This document shows positions 9,341 to 18,751 of a stretch of DNA of 64,000 bases, piece after piece. The stretch spans positions 1 to 64,000 of the forward strand of contig JAUXMY010000012.1 of the NCBI GenBank assembly GCA_030683005.1. Direction: 5' to 3'. The translations under genes were made by a program, and so were the position numbers. The notes beneath the pieces were generated by a model that was given only the letters and a program-made list of their open reading frames with translations, had not been told where the DNA came from and did not search any database. How positions within the stretch are numbered: position 1 is the first letter of the stretch; each line of letters begins with the position of its first letter. This stretch comes from Caulobacter sp. Its GTDB lineage: Bacteria; Pseudomonadota; Alphaproteobacteria; Caulobacterales; Caulobacteraceae.

Positions 9341-11092
9341 CTACCCCTCGACGAAGATCTTCTTCAGCTCGTTCTTCAGGATCTTGCCGTTGGCGTTGCG
9401 CGGCAGGGTCTCGTGCCAGAACTCGACGCGGATCGGCACCTTGAAGGCAGCGAGGCGGTCGGCGACGAAGGCGCGCAGCTCCTGTTCAGTGGCGTGGGCG
9501 CCCTCCTTGAGGGTCACGACGGCCGCCGGCTCCTCGCCCAGCGTCTTGTGCGGGATGCCGACGAGGGCGGCGTCCATGACGGCGGGGTGGTCGTAGAGGA
9601 CGTTCTCGACCTCGATGCAGTAGATGTTCTCGCCGCCGCGGATCAGCATGTCCTTTGCCCGGTCGATGATGAAGCAGAAGCCCTCTTCATCGAGGCGCGC
9701 CAGGTCGCCGGTCTTCACCCAGCCGTCGACGAAGGTCTGGGCCGTGGCCTCCGGCTTGTTCCAGTAGCCCTTCACCACCTGCGGGCCCTTGCACCACAGT
9801 TCGCCGACCGCGCCGATGGGCAGTTCGACGTGCGGCTCCTCGACCGACATGATCTTCAGGTCGGTGACCGGCACGGCCGGGCCGCAGCTGTCGGGACGGT
9901 TCTGGTAGTCCTCGGCCGAGTTGGAGGTAGCGGTAGCGCTGGTCTCGGTCATGCCCCAGCCGTTGCCGGCGTGGGACTTGGGCCAGATCTCCTTGATCTT
10001 GCGGACCAGCTCCGGCGCCGAGGGCGCGCCGCCGTAGGCCATGCTCTCGATCGAGCTGAGGTCGTACTTCTCGCGGGCCGGATGCTCGATCAGCTGCCAG
10101 GCGATGGTCGGAACGCCGCCGGCCGAGGTCAGCCGTTCGCGCTCGATGACCTGCATGGCCTGTTCAGGGTCCCACTTGCGCATCATCGCCAGCTTGGCGC
10201 CGGCGAACAGCGTCGGGTTCAGCACCGCGAAACAGCCGGTGGCATGGAAGAAGGGCACGCTCAGCAGCGACCCCTTCTGCGGCAGGGTGGGATCTGGGGC
10301 CGGCGGTTGCTCGCCGCGGCGCAGGAAGGCGCGGGCGCCGGCGCACAGGGCCGACATGATGTTGGAGTTGACGTTGCGGTGAGTGGCCAGAGCGCCCTTG
10401 GGCTTACCGGTCGTGCCCGAGGTGTAAAAGATGGTGGCGTCGTCGTCCTGCTCGATCGGGGTGGTCGGCAGCGGCGCGTCCGGTAGGCTGGCCCAGCTGT
10501 TGGGGCCGCCGATGCTGTCTTCCATCTTGGTTACGAACGGGTGGGCCACCTCGTCGACCATGCGGCTGACAAAGACGTGCTCCAGGTCGGGGCAGTTGGG
10601 GAAGTGCTCGGCCAGCCGGTCGAAGCGCTCGGCGTCAACGATGCAGATCTTGCTGCCGGAATCGGTCAGGCCGTACTCCAGCTCGGGGCCGGTCCACCAG
10701 GCGTTCAGCGGCGTCAGGATCGCGCCCAGGCTGATGCCGGCGTAGAAGGCCACCGGCCATTCCGGCAGGTTGCGCATGACGATGGCGACGCGATCGCCCT
10801 TCTTCACGCCCTTGGCTTCCAGCACCTGGGCGAAGGCGGCCACGGCGCGGTGGAAGGCCTCGAACGAAACGCGCTCGTCCTCATGGACCAGGAAGATCTT
10901 CTCGCCGTGGGCGCGGCCGATGGTGACCACGTCGCGCAGGGTCGGCGGGGCGTTCTTCCACACCCGGGTCTTGATCCCGCGGATCTCGACCTCTTCCATC
11001 TCGGTGGGCATGCCCGGCGCCGTCAGGATGGCGTAGGCCTGCTGCACGGACATGGCGGGCCAGGACGGACTGGACGCGGCGGCGTCGGACAT
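9341..11092 (-). CDS. Long-chain acyl-CoA synthetase / AMP-dependent ligase
   Basis: 583 residues from the ATG at 11090-11092, with AGGGAG upstream. The P-loop-like motif is IFYTSGTTGKPKGALATH. The adenylate-binding region is GNGWGMTETSATAT, and the hinge and C-terminal motif is VKTGDLARLDEEGFCFIIDRAKD, followed by GGENIYCIEVENVLYDHP and the catalytic Lys in NANGKILKNELKK. It activates a carboxylic acid to acyl-AMP and then acyl-CoA in the cytoplasm, feeding beta-oxidation or related acyl-CoA metabolism. Chain-length preference cannot be read here. It stands alone and converges on the amidase gene. Confidence 0.92.
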   Translation of the reverse strand: MSDAAASSPSWPAMSVQQAYAILTAPGMPTEMEEVEIRGIKTRVWKNAPPTLRDVVTIGRAHGEKIFLVHEDERVSFEAFHRAVAAFAQVLEAKGVKKGDRVAIVMRNLPEWPVAFYAGISLGAILTPLNAWWTGPELEYGLTDSGSKICIVDAERFDRLAEHFPNCPDLEHVFVSRMVDEVAHPFVTKMEDSIGGPNSWASLPDAPLPTTPIEQDDDATIFYTSGTTGKPKGALATHRNVNSNIMSALCAGARAFLRRGEQPPAPDPTLPQKGSLLSVPFFHATGCFAVLNPTLFAGAKLAMMRKWDPEQAMQVIERERLTSAGGVPTIAWQLIEHPAREKYDLSSIESMAYGGAPSAPELVRKIKEIWPKSHAGNGWGMTETSATATSNSAEDYQNRPDSCGPAVPVTDLKIMSVEEPHVELPIGAVGELWCKGPQVVKGYWNKPEATAQTFVDGWVKTGDLARLDEEGFCFIIDRAKDMLIRGGENIYCIEVENVLYDHPAVMDAALVGIPHKTLGEEPAAVVTLKEGAHATEQELRAFVADRLAAFKVPIRVEFWHETLPRNANGKILKNELKKIFVEG

Positions 11093-11240
11093 GCGCGGTA
11101 TCTCCCTGGGGGGTGCTTGAAACGGTGACTCGGCGCTCTGCGGCGGCCTTGCGTCGTGAAAAGCACAGGGAGCCCCCGCGCGCAAACATCTGTTTGACCC
11201 AGCGGGAAGGCGGTGGGCAGGACGGCGCCGCAGCGGCCCC

Positions 11241-11552
11241 CTAGCCCTGGTTCGAAAGATCCAGCGTGATCGCGTTAAACATGTTGCGGACCTCGACCGA
11301 CTGGAGCGGCTGGTTGTTGCGGTAGAGCTTGAAGGTCGCCAGGGCCATGAAGGTCTTCTCGAACCGGGCGAACCCCTGTTGCGAGGGCGGCCCGGCGCGG
11401 ACCCGCAGCACCGGCGCGCCGTCGGGGCCGGTGACCGTCTCGGCGATGACGTTCACTCCGGCCAGGGTGAAGGACACCGGCTCTGAAATCTGAAGATCGC
11501 CGCCGACCACCGTCTCCACCAGTACGGTGAAGGTTACCTGTTCGAACGCCAT
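11241..11552 (-). CDS. Small conserved hypothetical protein downstream of valS
   Basis: 103 residues, unrecognised. It is acidic and beta-rich, starting MAFEQVTFTVLVETVVGGDL and ending NMFNAITLDLSNQG, with no signal peptide, membrane helix or cysteine. It begins 14 bases after the valS stop on the same strand, so it is probably cotranscribed with valS. High codon bias like its neighbours and this tight spacing support it as a real gene. Confidence 0.65.
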   Translation of the reverse strand: MAFEQVTFTVLVETVVGGDLQISEPVSFTLAGVNVIAETVTGPDGAPVLRVRAGPPSQQGFARFEKTFMALATFKLYRNNQPLQSVEVRNMFNAITLDLSNQG

Positions 11553-11566
11553 TAGCCCGTCTCCCC

Positions 11567-14272
11567 CTAAGCGACCGCCGAAAGGCGGCCCAGCGCCGCT
11601 TCCAGCTTGGCGCGGGCGGCCTGCGCCTCGGCCAGCTTGTCGCGGTTCTCCTCAATGACCTCTTCCTTGGCCTTGGCCAGGAAGTCCGGATTGCCCAGCT
11701 TGCGATTGACCCGGTCGATGTCGGCGTCGTGACCGGCGATCTCCTTGGTCAGGCGCGTGCGCTCGGCGGCCAGGTCGATGAAGTCGGCGATGGCCAGGGC
11801 GGCGGTTGCCTCGCCGGTCACGAAGGGCACGGACCCGGCCGGCGCCTCGCCCGGCGCGGCGCTGTCGAGGCGAGCGAGCGTCAGCAGCAGGTCGCGGTGG
11901 CGCTCCAGCCGGGCCAGGGTCTCGGGCGCCGCGCCGCTGAGGGTCAGCGGCACGCGGGCGCCCGGCGGCACGTTCATCTCGGCGCGGATCGAGCGGATCT
12001 CGGTGACCAGATCGACCAGCCAGCCGATCTCCGCCTCAGCGCCGGCATCGATCCAGACCTCGTCATAGGTCGGCCAGCGCTGGGCGATCAGCAGGCCCAC
12101 GCGGGCCGGACCGCCCTCCTCCGCCGTCCTGGCCCACAGCTCCTCGGTGATGAAGGGCATGACCGGGTGCAGCAGGACGAGGATCTGGTCGAGCGTCCAG
12201 GCGACCATGGCCCGCGTCTCGGCCTTCGCCGCCTCGTCGGTCCCGTTCAGGATCGGCTTGGCCAGCTCCAGGTACCAGTCGCAGTAGACGTTCCAGATGA
12301 AGCGGTAGAGCGCGGCGGTGGCGCCGTCGAAGCCGCAGCTTTCCAGCGCGGTGGTGACCTGGGCGGCGGTCCTGACCAGTTCGCCGCGGACCCATTTGTT
12401 GATCGTCTGCTGCACGGTCGCCGGATCGAAGCCCTCGACGCGGACGCATTCGTTCATCTGGGTGAAGCGGGTGGCGTTCCACAGCTTGGTGCCGAAATTG
12501 CGATAGCCTTCAATACGCTGCGGCGACAGCTTGATGTCCCGCGCCTGGCCGGACATCGCCGTCAGGGTGAAGCGCAGGGCGTCGCAGCCGTACTGGTCGA
12601 TGAGCTCCAGCGGGTCCATGACATTGCCCTTGGACTTGCTCATCTTGGCCCCGGTCGCGTCGCGGACCAGGGCGTTGATGACCACCCGCTGGAACGGAAC
12701 CTTGCCGGTGAAGTGCAGGCCCATCATCATCATCCGGGCGACCCAGAAGAAGATGATGTCGAAGCCGGTGACCAGGGTGTGGGTCGGGTAGAATCGCGCA
12801 AGGTCGGCGGTCTGTTCCGGCCAGCCCATGGTCGAGAACGGCCACAGGCCGGAGGAGAACCAGGTGTCGAGGACGTCCTCGTCCTGGCTCAGGGCCTTGC
12901 CGCCGGCGGCCGCGACGGCCTCGGCCTCGGTCTCCGCTACATAGACGTTGCCGCCTTCGTCATACCAGGCCGGGATGCGGTGTCCCCACCACAGCTGGCG
13001 GCTGATGCACCACGGCTGGATGTTCCGCATCCACTCGAAGTAGGTCTTGTCCCAATTGCGAGGCTCGAAGACCGTGTCGCCGTTCTCGACCGCCGCGATG
13101 GCCGGCTTGGCGAGGGTGGCGGCGTCGACGTACCACTGGTCGGTCAGCCAGGGCTCAATGACCACGCCGGAGCGGTCGCCGTGCGGGACCATGTGGCGGG
13201 TCTTCTCGATGGTCTTGAGCAGCTCCAGCTGCTCGAAACGCTCGATGACCATCTTGCGGGCGACGAAGCGGTCGACGCCGATGAACTCTTCTGGGACCGG
13301 TCCGGTCACCCTGCCCCAGGCGTCGAGGATGTTGATCGCCTCGAGCCCGTGCCGCTTGCCGACCTCGAAGTCGTTGAAGTCGTGGGCCGGGGTGATTTTC
13401 ACCGCGCCCGAGCCCTTGGTCGGGTCGGCGTACGCGTCGGCGACGATCGGAATGGAGCGGCCGACGATGGGCAACGTCACGGTCTTGCCGATCAGGCCCT
13501 GGTAGCGTTCGTCGTCCGGGTGCACGGCCACGGCCGTGTCACCGAGCATCGTCTCGGGCCGGGTGGTGGCGACGACGATGTAGTCGCGCGTCTCCCATTC
13601 GGTCGCCTTGCCGTCCTCGTCGAAGGCGACGGGGAATTGATAGGTGACGCCGTTCTCCAGCGGATAGGCGAAGTGCCAGTAGGCGCCGTCGACCTCCTTC
13701 TGCTCGACCTCGAGGTCGGAGATGGCGGTCTGGAAGTGCGGATCCCAGTTCACCAGCCGCTTGTCGCGGTAGATCAGACCGTCCTTGTGGAGCTGGACGA
13801 AGACCTTGCGGACGGCGGCCGACAGGCCCTCGTCCAGGGTGAAGCGCTCGCGCGACCAGTCGCAGCTGGCGCCCAGGCGCCGCAGCTGGTTCTGGATGGT
13901 GCCGCTGCTTTTCGCCTTCCATTCCCAGATTCGCTCGACGAAGGCCTCGCGGCCCATCTCGCGGCGGCCGACGTTGCCCTGTTCGGCCAGCTGGCGCTCG
14001 ACGACCATCTGGGTGGCGATGCCGGCGTGGTCGGTGCCGGGCAGCCACAGGGCCGCCTTGCCGCGCATGCGCTGGAAGCGGATCAGCACGTCCTGCAGGG
14101 TGTTGTTCAGCGCATGGCCGATGTGCAGGCTGCCGGTGACGTTGGGCGGCGGGATGACGATGCTGAACGGCTCGGCGTTCGGGTCATCGGTCGGGGCGAA
14201 GGCGCCGGACTCTTCCCAGGCCGCGTACAGGCGCGGCTCGACGGTCTTGGGGTCGAAGGTCTTTTCAAGCAT
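11567..14272 (-). CDS. valS: Valyl-tRNA synthetase
   Basis: 901 residues, normal for bacterial ValRS. The HIGH motif is at residues 50-53 ([13 protein letters not shown]) and the KMSKS motif at about residue 541 ([19 protein letters not shown]). The CP1 editing domain lies between them ([17 protein letters not shown]). The C-terminus has the ValRS-specific tRNA-binding coiled coil ([20 protein letters not shown]). It charges tRNA-Val in the cytoplasm and edits mischarged Thr. It lies downstream of popZ on the same strand, with two hairpins between them, one followed by a T run. Confidence 0.98.
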   Translation of the reverse strand: MLEKTFDPKTVEPRLYAAWEESGAFAPTDDPNAEPFSIVIPPPNVTGSLHIGHALNNTLQDVLIRFQRMRGKAALWLPGTDHAGIATQMVVERQLAEQGNVGRREMGREAFVERIWEWKAKSSGTIQNQLRRLGASCDWSRERFTLDEGLSAAVRKVFVQLHKDGLIYRDKRLVNWDPHFQTAISDLEVEQKEVDGAYWHFAYPLENGVTYQFPVAFDEDGKATEWETRDYIVVATTRPETMLGDTAVAVHPDDERYQGLIGKTVTLPIVGRSIPIVADAYADPTKGSGAVKITPAHDFNDFEVGKRHGLEAINILDAWGRVTGPVPEEFIGVDRFVARKMVIERFEQLELLKTIEKTRHMVPHGDRSGVVIEPWLTDQWYVDAATLAKPAIAAVENGDTVFEPRNWDKTYFEWMRNIQPWCISRQLWWGHRIPAWYDEGGNVYVAETEAEAVAAAGGKALSQDEDVLDTWFSSGLWPFSTMGWPEQTADLARFYPTHTLVTGFDIIFFWVARMMMMGLHFTGKVPFQRVVINALVRDATGAKMSKSKGNVMDPLELIDQYGCDALRFTLTAMSGQARDIKLSPQRIEGYRNFGTKLWNATRFTQMNECVRVEGFDPATVQQTINKWVRGELVRTAAQVTTALESCGFDGATAALYRFIWNVYCDWYLELAKPILNGTDEAAKAETRAMVAWTLDQILVLLHPVMPFITEELWARTAEEGGPARVGLLIAQRWPTYDEVWIDAGAEAEIGWLVDLVTEIRSIRAEMNVPPGARVPLTLSGAAPETLARLERHRDLLLTLARLDSAAPGEAPAGSVPFVTGEATAALAIADFIDLAAERTRLTKEIAGHDADIDRVNRKLGNPDFLAKAKEEVIEENRDKLAEAQAARAKLEAALGRLSAVA

Positions 14273-14287
14273 CGGATGTCGCTAATG

Positions 14288-14318
14288 AAAACGGCGGCTC
14301 CGCGAGAGCGGGCCGCCG
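14288..14318 (-). terminator. Intrinsic terminator or attenuator between popZ and valS
   Basis: On the minus strand CGGCGGC-CCGC, loop TCTC, then GCGG-A-GCCGCCG forms an 11-pair stem with one bulged A, followed by TTTT (14291-14288). It sits 16 bases before the valS start. It may end popZ transcripts or attenuate read-through into valS. Confidence 0.6.
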
Positions 14319-14355
14319 GTCTCTATCAAAGGTGATCGGGAACGCGAAGCGGCAA

Positions 14356-14375
14356 GGCCAGTCTCTCGACTGGCC
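14356..14375 (-). terminator. Hairpin just after popZ
   Basis: A perfect 8-base stem (GGCCAGTC / GACTGGCC) with a GAGA loop on the minus strand, 8 bases after the popZ stop. There is no T run, so it may stabilise the popZ mRNA 3' end rather than terminate it. Confidence 0.45.
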
Positions 14376-14383
14376 TCTATGGC

Positions 14384-14890
14384 CTAGCGGAATACTCGCT
14401 CGAGCTTTTCGCGCAGGACGGCGCGGACGATCTCGTCGAGGTTCTCGTCGGCCCACTGCTTCAGTTGCGGCTCCAGGATGACCCGCACCAGCTCGGTGAT
14501 GGTCATGTCGCCATGAATGCGGATGTCGCCGGTCGGGACGAAGGATGCGGCGGCCGGGGCCGGGTCGGCCATGAAGGCCGCCTCGGGTTCAGGCTCGGGT
14601 TCCGGCTCCCAGGCGGGCTCCGGCTCGGCCTTCGGGGGGGCTGCGTAGACGTCGAGGTCACCGACCGTCTGCACGTCGCCGACCGGATCGACCGTTTCGG
14701 TCAGCTCCAGAACGTCGTCGTCATCCTCGTCCGGCGCGATCGGCGCGGGGGCCGGCGCCGCGATCACGGGCTCGGGCTGAGGTTCCGGCTCCGCCGAGGG
14801 GGCGGGCGGGGCATCGTCCTCGGAGATGATACGGCGGATGGAGGCGAGAATTTCCTCCATCGTCGGTTCCTGGGCGGTCTGTTCGGACAT
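14384..14890 (-). CDS. popZ: Polar organizing protein PopZ (DUF2497)
   Basis: 168 residues from the ATG at 14888-14890. The N-terminal helix EPTMEEILASIRRIISEDD is the diagnostic PopZ segment that recruits partner proteins. It is followed by a long acidic, proline-rich disordered linker with EPEPEP runs and a VLELT motif. The C-terminal helices TITELVRVILEPQLKQW and ENLDEIVRAVLREKLERVF are the oligomerisation region. In Caulobacter PopZ forms the polar microdomain that anchors ParB-parS and cell-cycle kinases. Neighbours valS and tolC match the Caulobacter arrangement as I remember it. The region N-terminal to the last helices differs from the Caulobacter sequence I recall, but the two ends are clear. 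Confidence 0.92.
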   Translation of the reverse strand: MSEQTAQEPTMEEILASIRRIISEDDAPPAPSAEPEPQPEPVIAAPAPAPIAPDEDDDDVLELTETVDPVGDVQTVGDLDVYAAPPKAEPEPAWEPEPEPEPEAAFMADPAPAAASFVPTGDIRIHGDMTITELVRVILEPQLKQWADENLDEIVRAVLREKLERVFR

Positions 14891-15001
14891 GGGTGAGCCG
14901 TACCTGAGCGATGCGATTCCAAGCGCTAGCCTAAGCGCGCGCAGTCGATCCTGCAAACGCGCATCGTGGTGAACACCCCGAACCGCGCCCCTTAAGGCAG
15001 C

Positions 15002-16462
15002 CTATTTCGCCGTGGCGACCGGCGCATCGGCCGGCGGCGACGAAATCTCCGGTCCGCCGACACGGTCGACGACCTCCAGGACCGGCTCCCATGGCACCCA
15101 GCCCCAGCTGGCGTTGACGCGAGTGGCGTTCAGGACAGGGTCATAGATCGGGACGTCCGGGGTCAGGTAGCGGGCCTCCAGCTTGCCCATCGCGGCAAGC
15201 AGGATGGCCGAGGCGACGTACTCGTCGCGACGGGCGTTGATCATCGCCAGTTCGGCATTGCGCAACTCCTGCTCGGCATTGAGCACGTCCAGCGTGGTGC
15301 GCAGGCCGACCTGGGCTTCCTGACGGACCCCCTCGAAGGCGATGCGGGTGGCGCGGACCTGTTCCTCATTGGCGATCAGGTTGGCGCGGGCGCCGACCAG
15401 GCTGTTCCAGGCCTGGGACACGGTGCGCAGCGCCGTGCGGCGGGCCTCCTCGATCCCAAGCTGGTCGGCGCGGTTGCGCTCGGTCGCGGCGCGGACGCTC
15501 GAATTGATCAGGCCGCCGGTGAAGATCGGCATGCGAACAGTCACCGATCCGGAGACGCTGTCGCTGTAGTTCTCGAACTGGCCGCCAAAGCCCGGCGAGT
15601 TGTAGCCAATGCCACCAGAGGCGGAGACGGTCGGGCGGCGCTCGGCGCGGGTGGCGGCCAGGCGGGCGGCGCTGGCGCGTTCGCCGTACTCGGCGGCCAG
15701 CACCTGCGGGTTGGCTTCCTCGGCGGCGACGAAGGCCTCGTCGACCGTGGTCGGCAGCAGGCCCTCGAGCGACGGCTCGGGGGCGAGGTCGCCCGGGTTC
15801 TGGCCGACGACGGCGGCGTAGGACGCGCGGCTGATGGCCAGCTGCGCCTGGGCGCTTGAGAAGGACGCGCGGGCGCCGGCGAAGCGGGCCTCGGCCTGGG
15901 CGACGTCGGTGCGGGTGATCTCGCCAACCTCGAAGCGGGCGCGGGCCTCGTCAAGCTGACGCTGCAGCACAGCGACGTTGTCGGTGGCGATGCGCAGGCG
16001 CTCCTGGTCGCGACGTACGTCGACATAGGCGGTGATGACGGTCTGCAGCACCTGGGCCTCGACGCCGCGCAGGCCTTCCCGGCCGGTCAGAACGTCGGCG
16101 CGAGCCGCCGAGATGCCCGAGGACACCCGGCCGCCGGTGTAGAGCGGCTGGCTGACTGACAGGCCGGCGCCGCTCGAGCGGCTGGTGGGCGTGTTGGCGT
16201 CGCCATCGGTGACCTCCCGGTCGGACCAGCTGGCGTCGCCGGACAGGCTTATGCTCGGGCGCAGGCCGCCGCGCGCCTGGACGACGCTCTCGTCCAGCGC
16301 CCGCTGGCTGGCCCGCTGGCCCTGCAGCGTGGGGTTGGTCTGGTAGGCCAGCGCGATGGCGTCCGCCAGCGTCTCGGCATGCGCGGGGGCCGAGAAAAGA
16401 CCGGCCAGAAGTCCAACGCTGCAAACGGCGGCGAGAAGACCCGCCCGACGACTCTTCGACAT
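15002..16462 (-). CDS. tolC: TolC-family outer-membrane channel
   Basis: 486 residues with a signal peptide (GLLAAVCSVGLLAGLFSAPAHA). Two similar halves are visible: the first has ALAYQTNPTLQGQRASQRALDE, DVRRDQERLRIATDNVAVLQ and GEITRTDVAQAEARFAGARA, and the second ends VGLRTTLDVLNAEQELRNAE and ILLAAMGKLEARYL. These are the standard coiled-coil barrel helices of TolC. It forms a trimeric tunnel for type I secretion and RND efflux, so it could serve the RND pumps in this window or secretion of the RTX protein; that pairing is inference. It lies between popZ and the pcm-like gene on the same strand. Confidence 0.94.
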   Translation of the reverse strand: MSKSRRAGLLAAVCSVGLLAGLFSAPAHAETLADAIALAYQTNPTLQGQRASQRALDESVVQARGGLRPSISLSGDASWSDREVTDGDANTPTSRSSGAGLSVSQPLYTGGRVSSGISAARADVLTGREGLRGVEAQVLQTVITAYVDVRRDQERLRIATDNVAVLQRQLDEARARFEVGEITRTDVAQAEARFAGARASFSSAQAQLAISRASYAAVVGQNPGDLAPEPSLEGLLPTTVDEAFVAAEEANPQVLAAEYGERASAARLAATRAERRPTVSASGGIGYNSPGFGGQFENYSDSVSGSVTVRMPIFTGGLINSSVRAATERNRADQLGIEEARRTALRTVSQAWNSLVGARANLIANEEQVRATRIAFEGVRQEAQVGLRTTLDVLNAEQELRNAELAMINARRDEYVASAILLAAMGKLEARYLTPDVPIYDPVLNATRVNASWGWVPWEPVLEVVDRVGGPEISSPPADAPVATAK

Positions 16463-16587
16463 GCTTTATCCCCGCAGGCTCACACGTAAGCGAGCCCTTA
16501 TATGATCGCCTGTAATCTCAACCGCCAGAGGCGGCGAGTTAAGCTTTTTTCACGCGCCCTTTGCGGGCGTGTTTCAGTCTCGCCTGA

Positions 16588-17160
16588 CTAGAAGGCGAAA
16601 CCATGAACCGGTTCGAAGCCGGCCAGCCATGGCGGCGTGGCTTCGAAGATGGGGCGGGCGCCGACGCCGTCCAGCGCGCGGATATAGATCATCGCCTTGC
16701 CGGCCGGGCCCGAGCGTTCGATCACGCCCAGCCTGCCGCCCTGCGCCAGCGCCGCCGTCCAGACGTCCGGCGCCTTCGCGACCGCGCCCTCGACGATGAT
16801 CAGGTCATAGTCCGAGCCGGGCACAGCGGTCAGGTTCTCGCCGTCGAGGCGATCGACCGTCAGGCCCATGGTCTCCAGAACCAGGGCGGCGTAAGGCGCG
16901 GCGATGGCCAGGGCGCGGTCGCCTGCGGCCGGCCGCAGGGCCTGCAGCAGCTTGGACACGTCCCGCGGCCGCAACAGCCAGCGGCCCGGCGCATACTCGA
17001 CCTCGGTGTCGGCATAGGCCGCGAAGCCCTTGCCGGCCGGAGCCACCGTTTCGCGCGGCGCGGCTCCGATGGCGTCCTGCAGCGCCCAGTCCGTCACATC
17101 GGCGGGACGCACCTGGCTGTCGAGCATGTTGAGCCGGGCGGCGGCGAAGTCGGCGCTCAT
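16588..17160 (-). CDS. Protein-L-isoaspartate O-methyltransferase-like protein with degenerate SAM site
   Basis: 190 residues starting MSADFAAARLNMLDSQVRPAD, the start typical of alphaproteobacterial Pcm-like proteins found beside tolC. The middle follows the Pcm pattern (APRETVAPAGKGFAAYADTE, then LLRPRDVSKLLQAL). The first SAM-binding motif, normally E/D-I/V-G-x-G-x-G, reads RALAIAAPYAALVLETMG and has no glycine loop. The later motif YDLIIVEGAV is kept. It may be a non-catalytic relative, or bind SAM differently. It is followed downstream by tolC at about 125 bases; transcription from its own promoter cannot be excluded. Confidence 0.78.
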   Translation of the reverse strand: MSADFAAARLNMLDSQVRPADVTDWALQDAIGAAPRETVAPAGKGFAAYADTEVEYAPGRWLLRPRDVSKLLQALRPAAGDRALAIAAPYAALVLETMGLTVDRLDGENLTAVPGSDYDLIIVEGAVAKAPDVWTAALAQGGRLGVIERSGPAGKAMIYIRALDGVGARPIFEATPPWLAGFEPVHGFAF

Positions 17161-17322
17161 TCGATCCTCTGAGAATCCGGGGACGACGGGAGGTTGTCAG
17201 GCGGCTTATAGGTCCGCCGACGACTTCAAGGCAATGCGACCGTGCGAAGCCATTGAAACGCGATGGCCGCTCTGGTAGCCATCCCGCCCTCCCGACGCGC
17301 CCGCCCGCGTCGACGAGCGTGA

Positions 17323-17396
17323 GGCCTGGTGGCGGAGTGGTTACGCAGAGGACTGCAAATCCTTGCACCCCGGTTCGATTCCGGGCCAGGCCTCCA
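17323..17396 (+). tRNA. tRNA-Cys (GCA)
   Basis: Cloverleaf with acceptor GGCCTGG / CCAGGCC, anticodon GCA at 17355-17357, T loop GGTTCGATTCC and an encoded CCA end (17394-17396). Discriminator base is T, as in tRNA-Cys. It reads Cys codons UGC and UGU. Confidence 0.95.
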
Positions 17397-17500
17397 TCCT
17401 GCTTCGCGCTCCGCGCTTCGCAGGACAAGTCCCGTACAGAGCAGTCGAAGCAGGATGCCCTGCGTAGCCTTGGCGAAGCAGGGCGAAGCGTCTCCGGGAA
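17397..17500. repeat. Imperfect palindromic repeats after tRNA-Cys
   Basis: The sequence holds nested inverted repeats: CCTGC...GCAGG around GCGC-tcc-GCGC, then GCCCTGC...GCAGGGC around cgtagccttggcgaa. The phrase cgtagccttggcgaagc is familiar as a dispersed intergenic motif in alphaproteobacterial genomes. No gene is supported in 17397-17609. Confidence 0.45.
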
Positions 17501-17609
17501 GCCGGGCCGAACCGTTTCAGCGCCCCATTGCCGACTCGTCCACCGCTCAAACCCCTTGCGTCTGTCGCGACGTAAGCGGTCATCCTCGTCGCAAACGAGG
17601 ACACGACCC

Positions 17610-18662
17610 ATGGACGCCACCGCACCGACCGTTCGCGACGTCGTCGCCGCCCACCGGTTCGACACCGAACGGCTGGAGGCCTGGCTGGCGCCGCGGATCG
17701 AGGGATTCGGCGCTGCGATGCGCGTGCAACAGTTCCAGGGCGGAGCCTCCAACCCGACCTTCCTGCTGACCACCGACGGGCCGGACGGGCCGCTGCGCTA
17801 TGTCCTTCGCAAGAAGCCGCCGGGCGTGCTGCTGGCCAGCGCCCACCAGGTCGACCGCGAGTACCGGGTGATGAAGGCGCTGGAGGGCCATGTGCCCGTG
17901 CCGCGCATGCGGGTGTTGTGCGACGACGACAGCATCATCGGCACCGGCTTCTACGTCATGGACTACCTGGAGGGCCGCATCTTCCGCGACGCCGCCCTGC
18001 CCGGCCTGCAGCCCGCCGAACGCGCGGCCATCTATGACGAGCTGAACGCCGTGCTGGCGCGGCTGCACGCAGTCGACCACGAGGCCGTGGGTCTGGGCGA
18101 CTATGGCAAGGCCGGCGGCTATTTCGAGCGTCAGATCGGCCGCTGGACCAAACAGTACCGGGGCGCCGAGAGCGAACACATCCCGGAGATGGAGGCCCTG
18201 ATCGAGAAGCTGCCGGCGCAGATCCCGGCCGACGACTCGGTCAGCATCGCCCACGGCGACTACCGGCTCGAGAACGTGATGTTCCACCCGACCGAGCCGA
18301 AGCTCATCGCGGTGCTCGACTGGGAGCTGTCGACCATCGGCCATCCGCTGGCGGACCTGGCCTACAACGGCTTTCTGTGGCGCTCGCACTCGCCGTCCTG
18401 GGGCAGCCTGGACGGGGTCGACTTCGCGACCAGCGGCATCCCGACCGAGGCCGCCTATGTCGAGGCCTACTGCCGGCGCACCGGCCGCGGCGCCATCGAG
18501 GGCTGGCCCTTCTACATGGCCTTCTCGATCTTCCGCCTCGCCTCGATCTCCCAGGGCGTCTACCGCCGGGTGCTGGCCGGCAACGCCGCCAGCGACCGCC
18601 CGGCGGAGAACGGCACGCCCCACCTCGCCCGCCAGGCGCTGGAGATCCTCGAGGCCGGCTGA
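17610..18662 (+). CDS. Phosphotransferase family protein (aminoglycoside phosphotransferase / ACAD10-11-like kinase)
   Basis: 350 residues from the ATG at 17610. Kinase-like motifs are FQGGASNPTFLLTTDG (nucleotide loop), YVLRKKPPG (Lys), the catalytic loop HGDYRLENVMFHP, and the metal-binding VLDWELSTIGHPLADLAY. This shape matches the kinase domain fused to acyl-CoA dehydrogenases in animal ACAD10/11, which phosphorylates 4-hydroxyacyl-CoA; stand-alone bacterial copies are common near fatty-acid genes. The true substrate is inferred only from that relationship, and there is no reason to expect antibiotic resistance. It stands alone between two tRNA genes. Confidence 0.88.
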   Translation: MDATAPTVRDVVAAHRFDTERLEAWLAPRIEGFGAAMRVQQFQGGASNPTFLLTTDGPDGPLRYVLRKKPPGVLLASAHQVDREYRVMKALEGHVPVPRMRVLCDDDSIIGTGFYVMDYLEGRIFRDAALPGLQPAERAAIYDELNAVLARLHAVDHEAVGLGDYGKAGGYFERQIGRWTKQYRGAESEHIPEMEALIEKLPAQIPADDSVSIAHGDYRLENVMFHPTEPKLIAVLDWELSTIGHPLADLAYNGFLWRSHSPSWGSLDGVDFATSGIPTEAAYVEAYCRRTGRGAIEGWPFYMAFSIFRLASISQGVYRRVLAGNAASDRPAENGTPHLARQALEILEAG

Positions 18663-18751
18663 GCGGCGCGACCGGCCGGTTCATTTTGTGGTCATGCCCG
18701 CTTGCGCCCACCGGCGACCACGGCTATGACCCGCCCTCCTGAGAAACCTGA

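Noticed and set aside
16551..16571. Hairpin CACGCGCCC ... GGGCGTG between tolC and the pcm-like gene as a terminator
   Set aside because: On the strand where it would act it is followed by AAAAAA, not Ts, and the stem has an internal mismatch.
17341..17625. Minus-strand frame of 94 codons across tRNA-Cys
   Set aside because: It is translation of the tRNA complement and flanking repeats (PGIEPGCKDLQ), a well-known false gene type.
17610..18662. Antibiotic-resistance aminoglycoside kinase
   Set aside because: The fold is shared, but the sequence pattern fits the ACAD10/11-type kinase group and there is no resistance-gene context.
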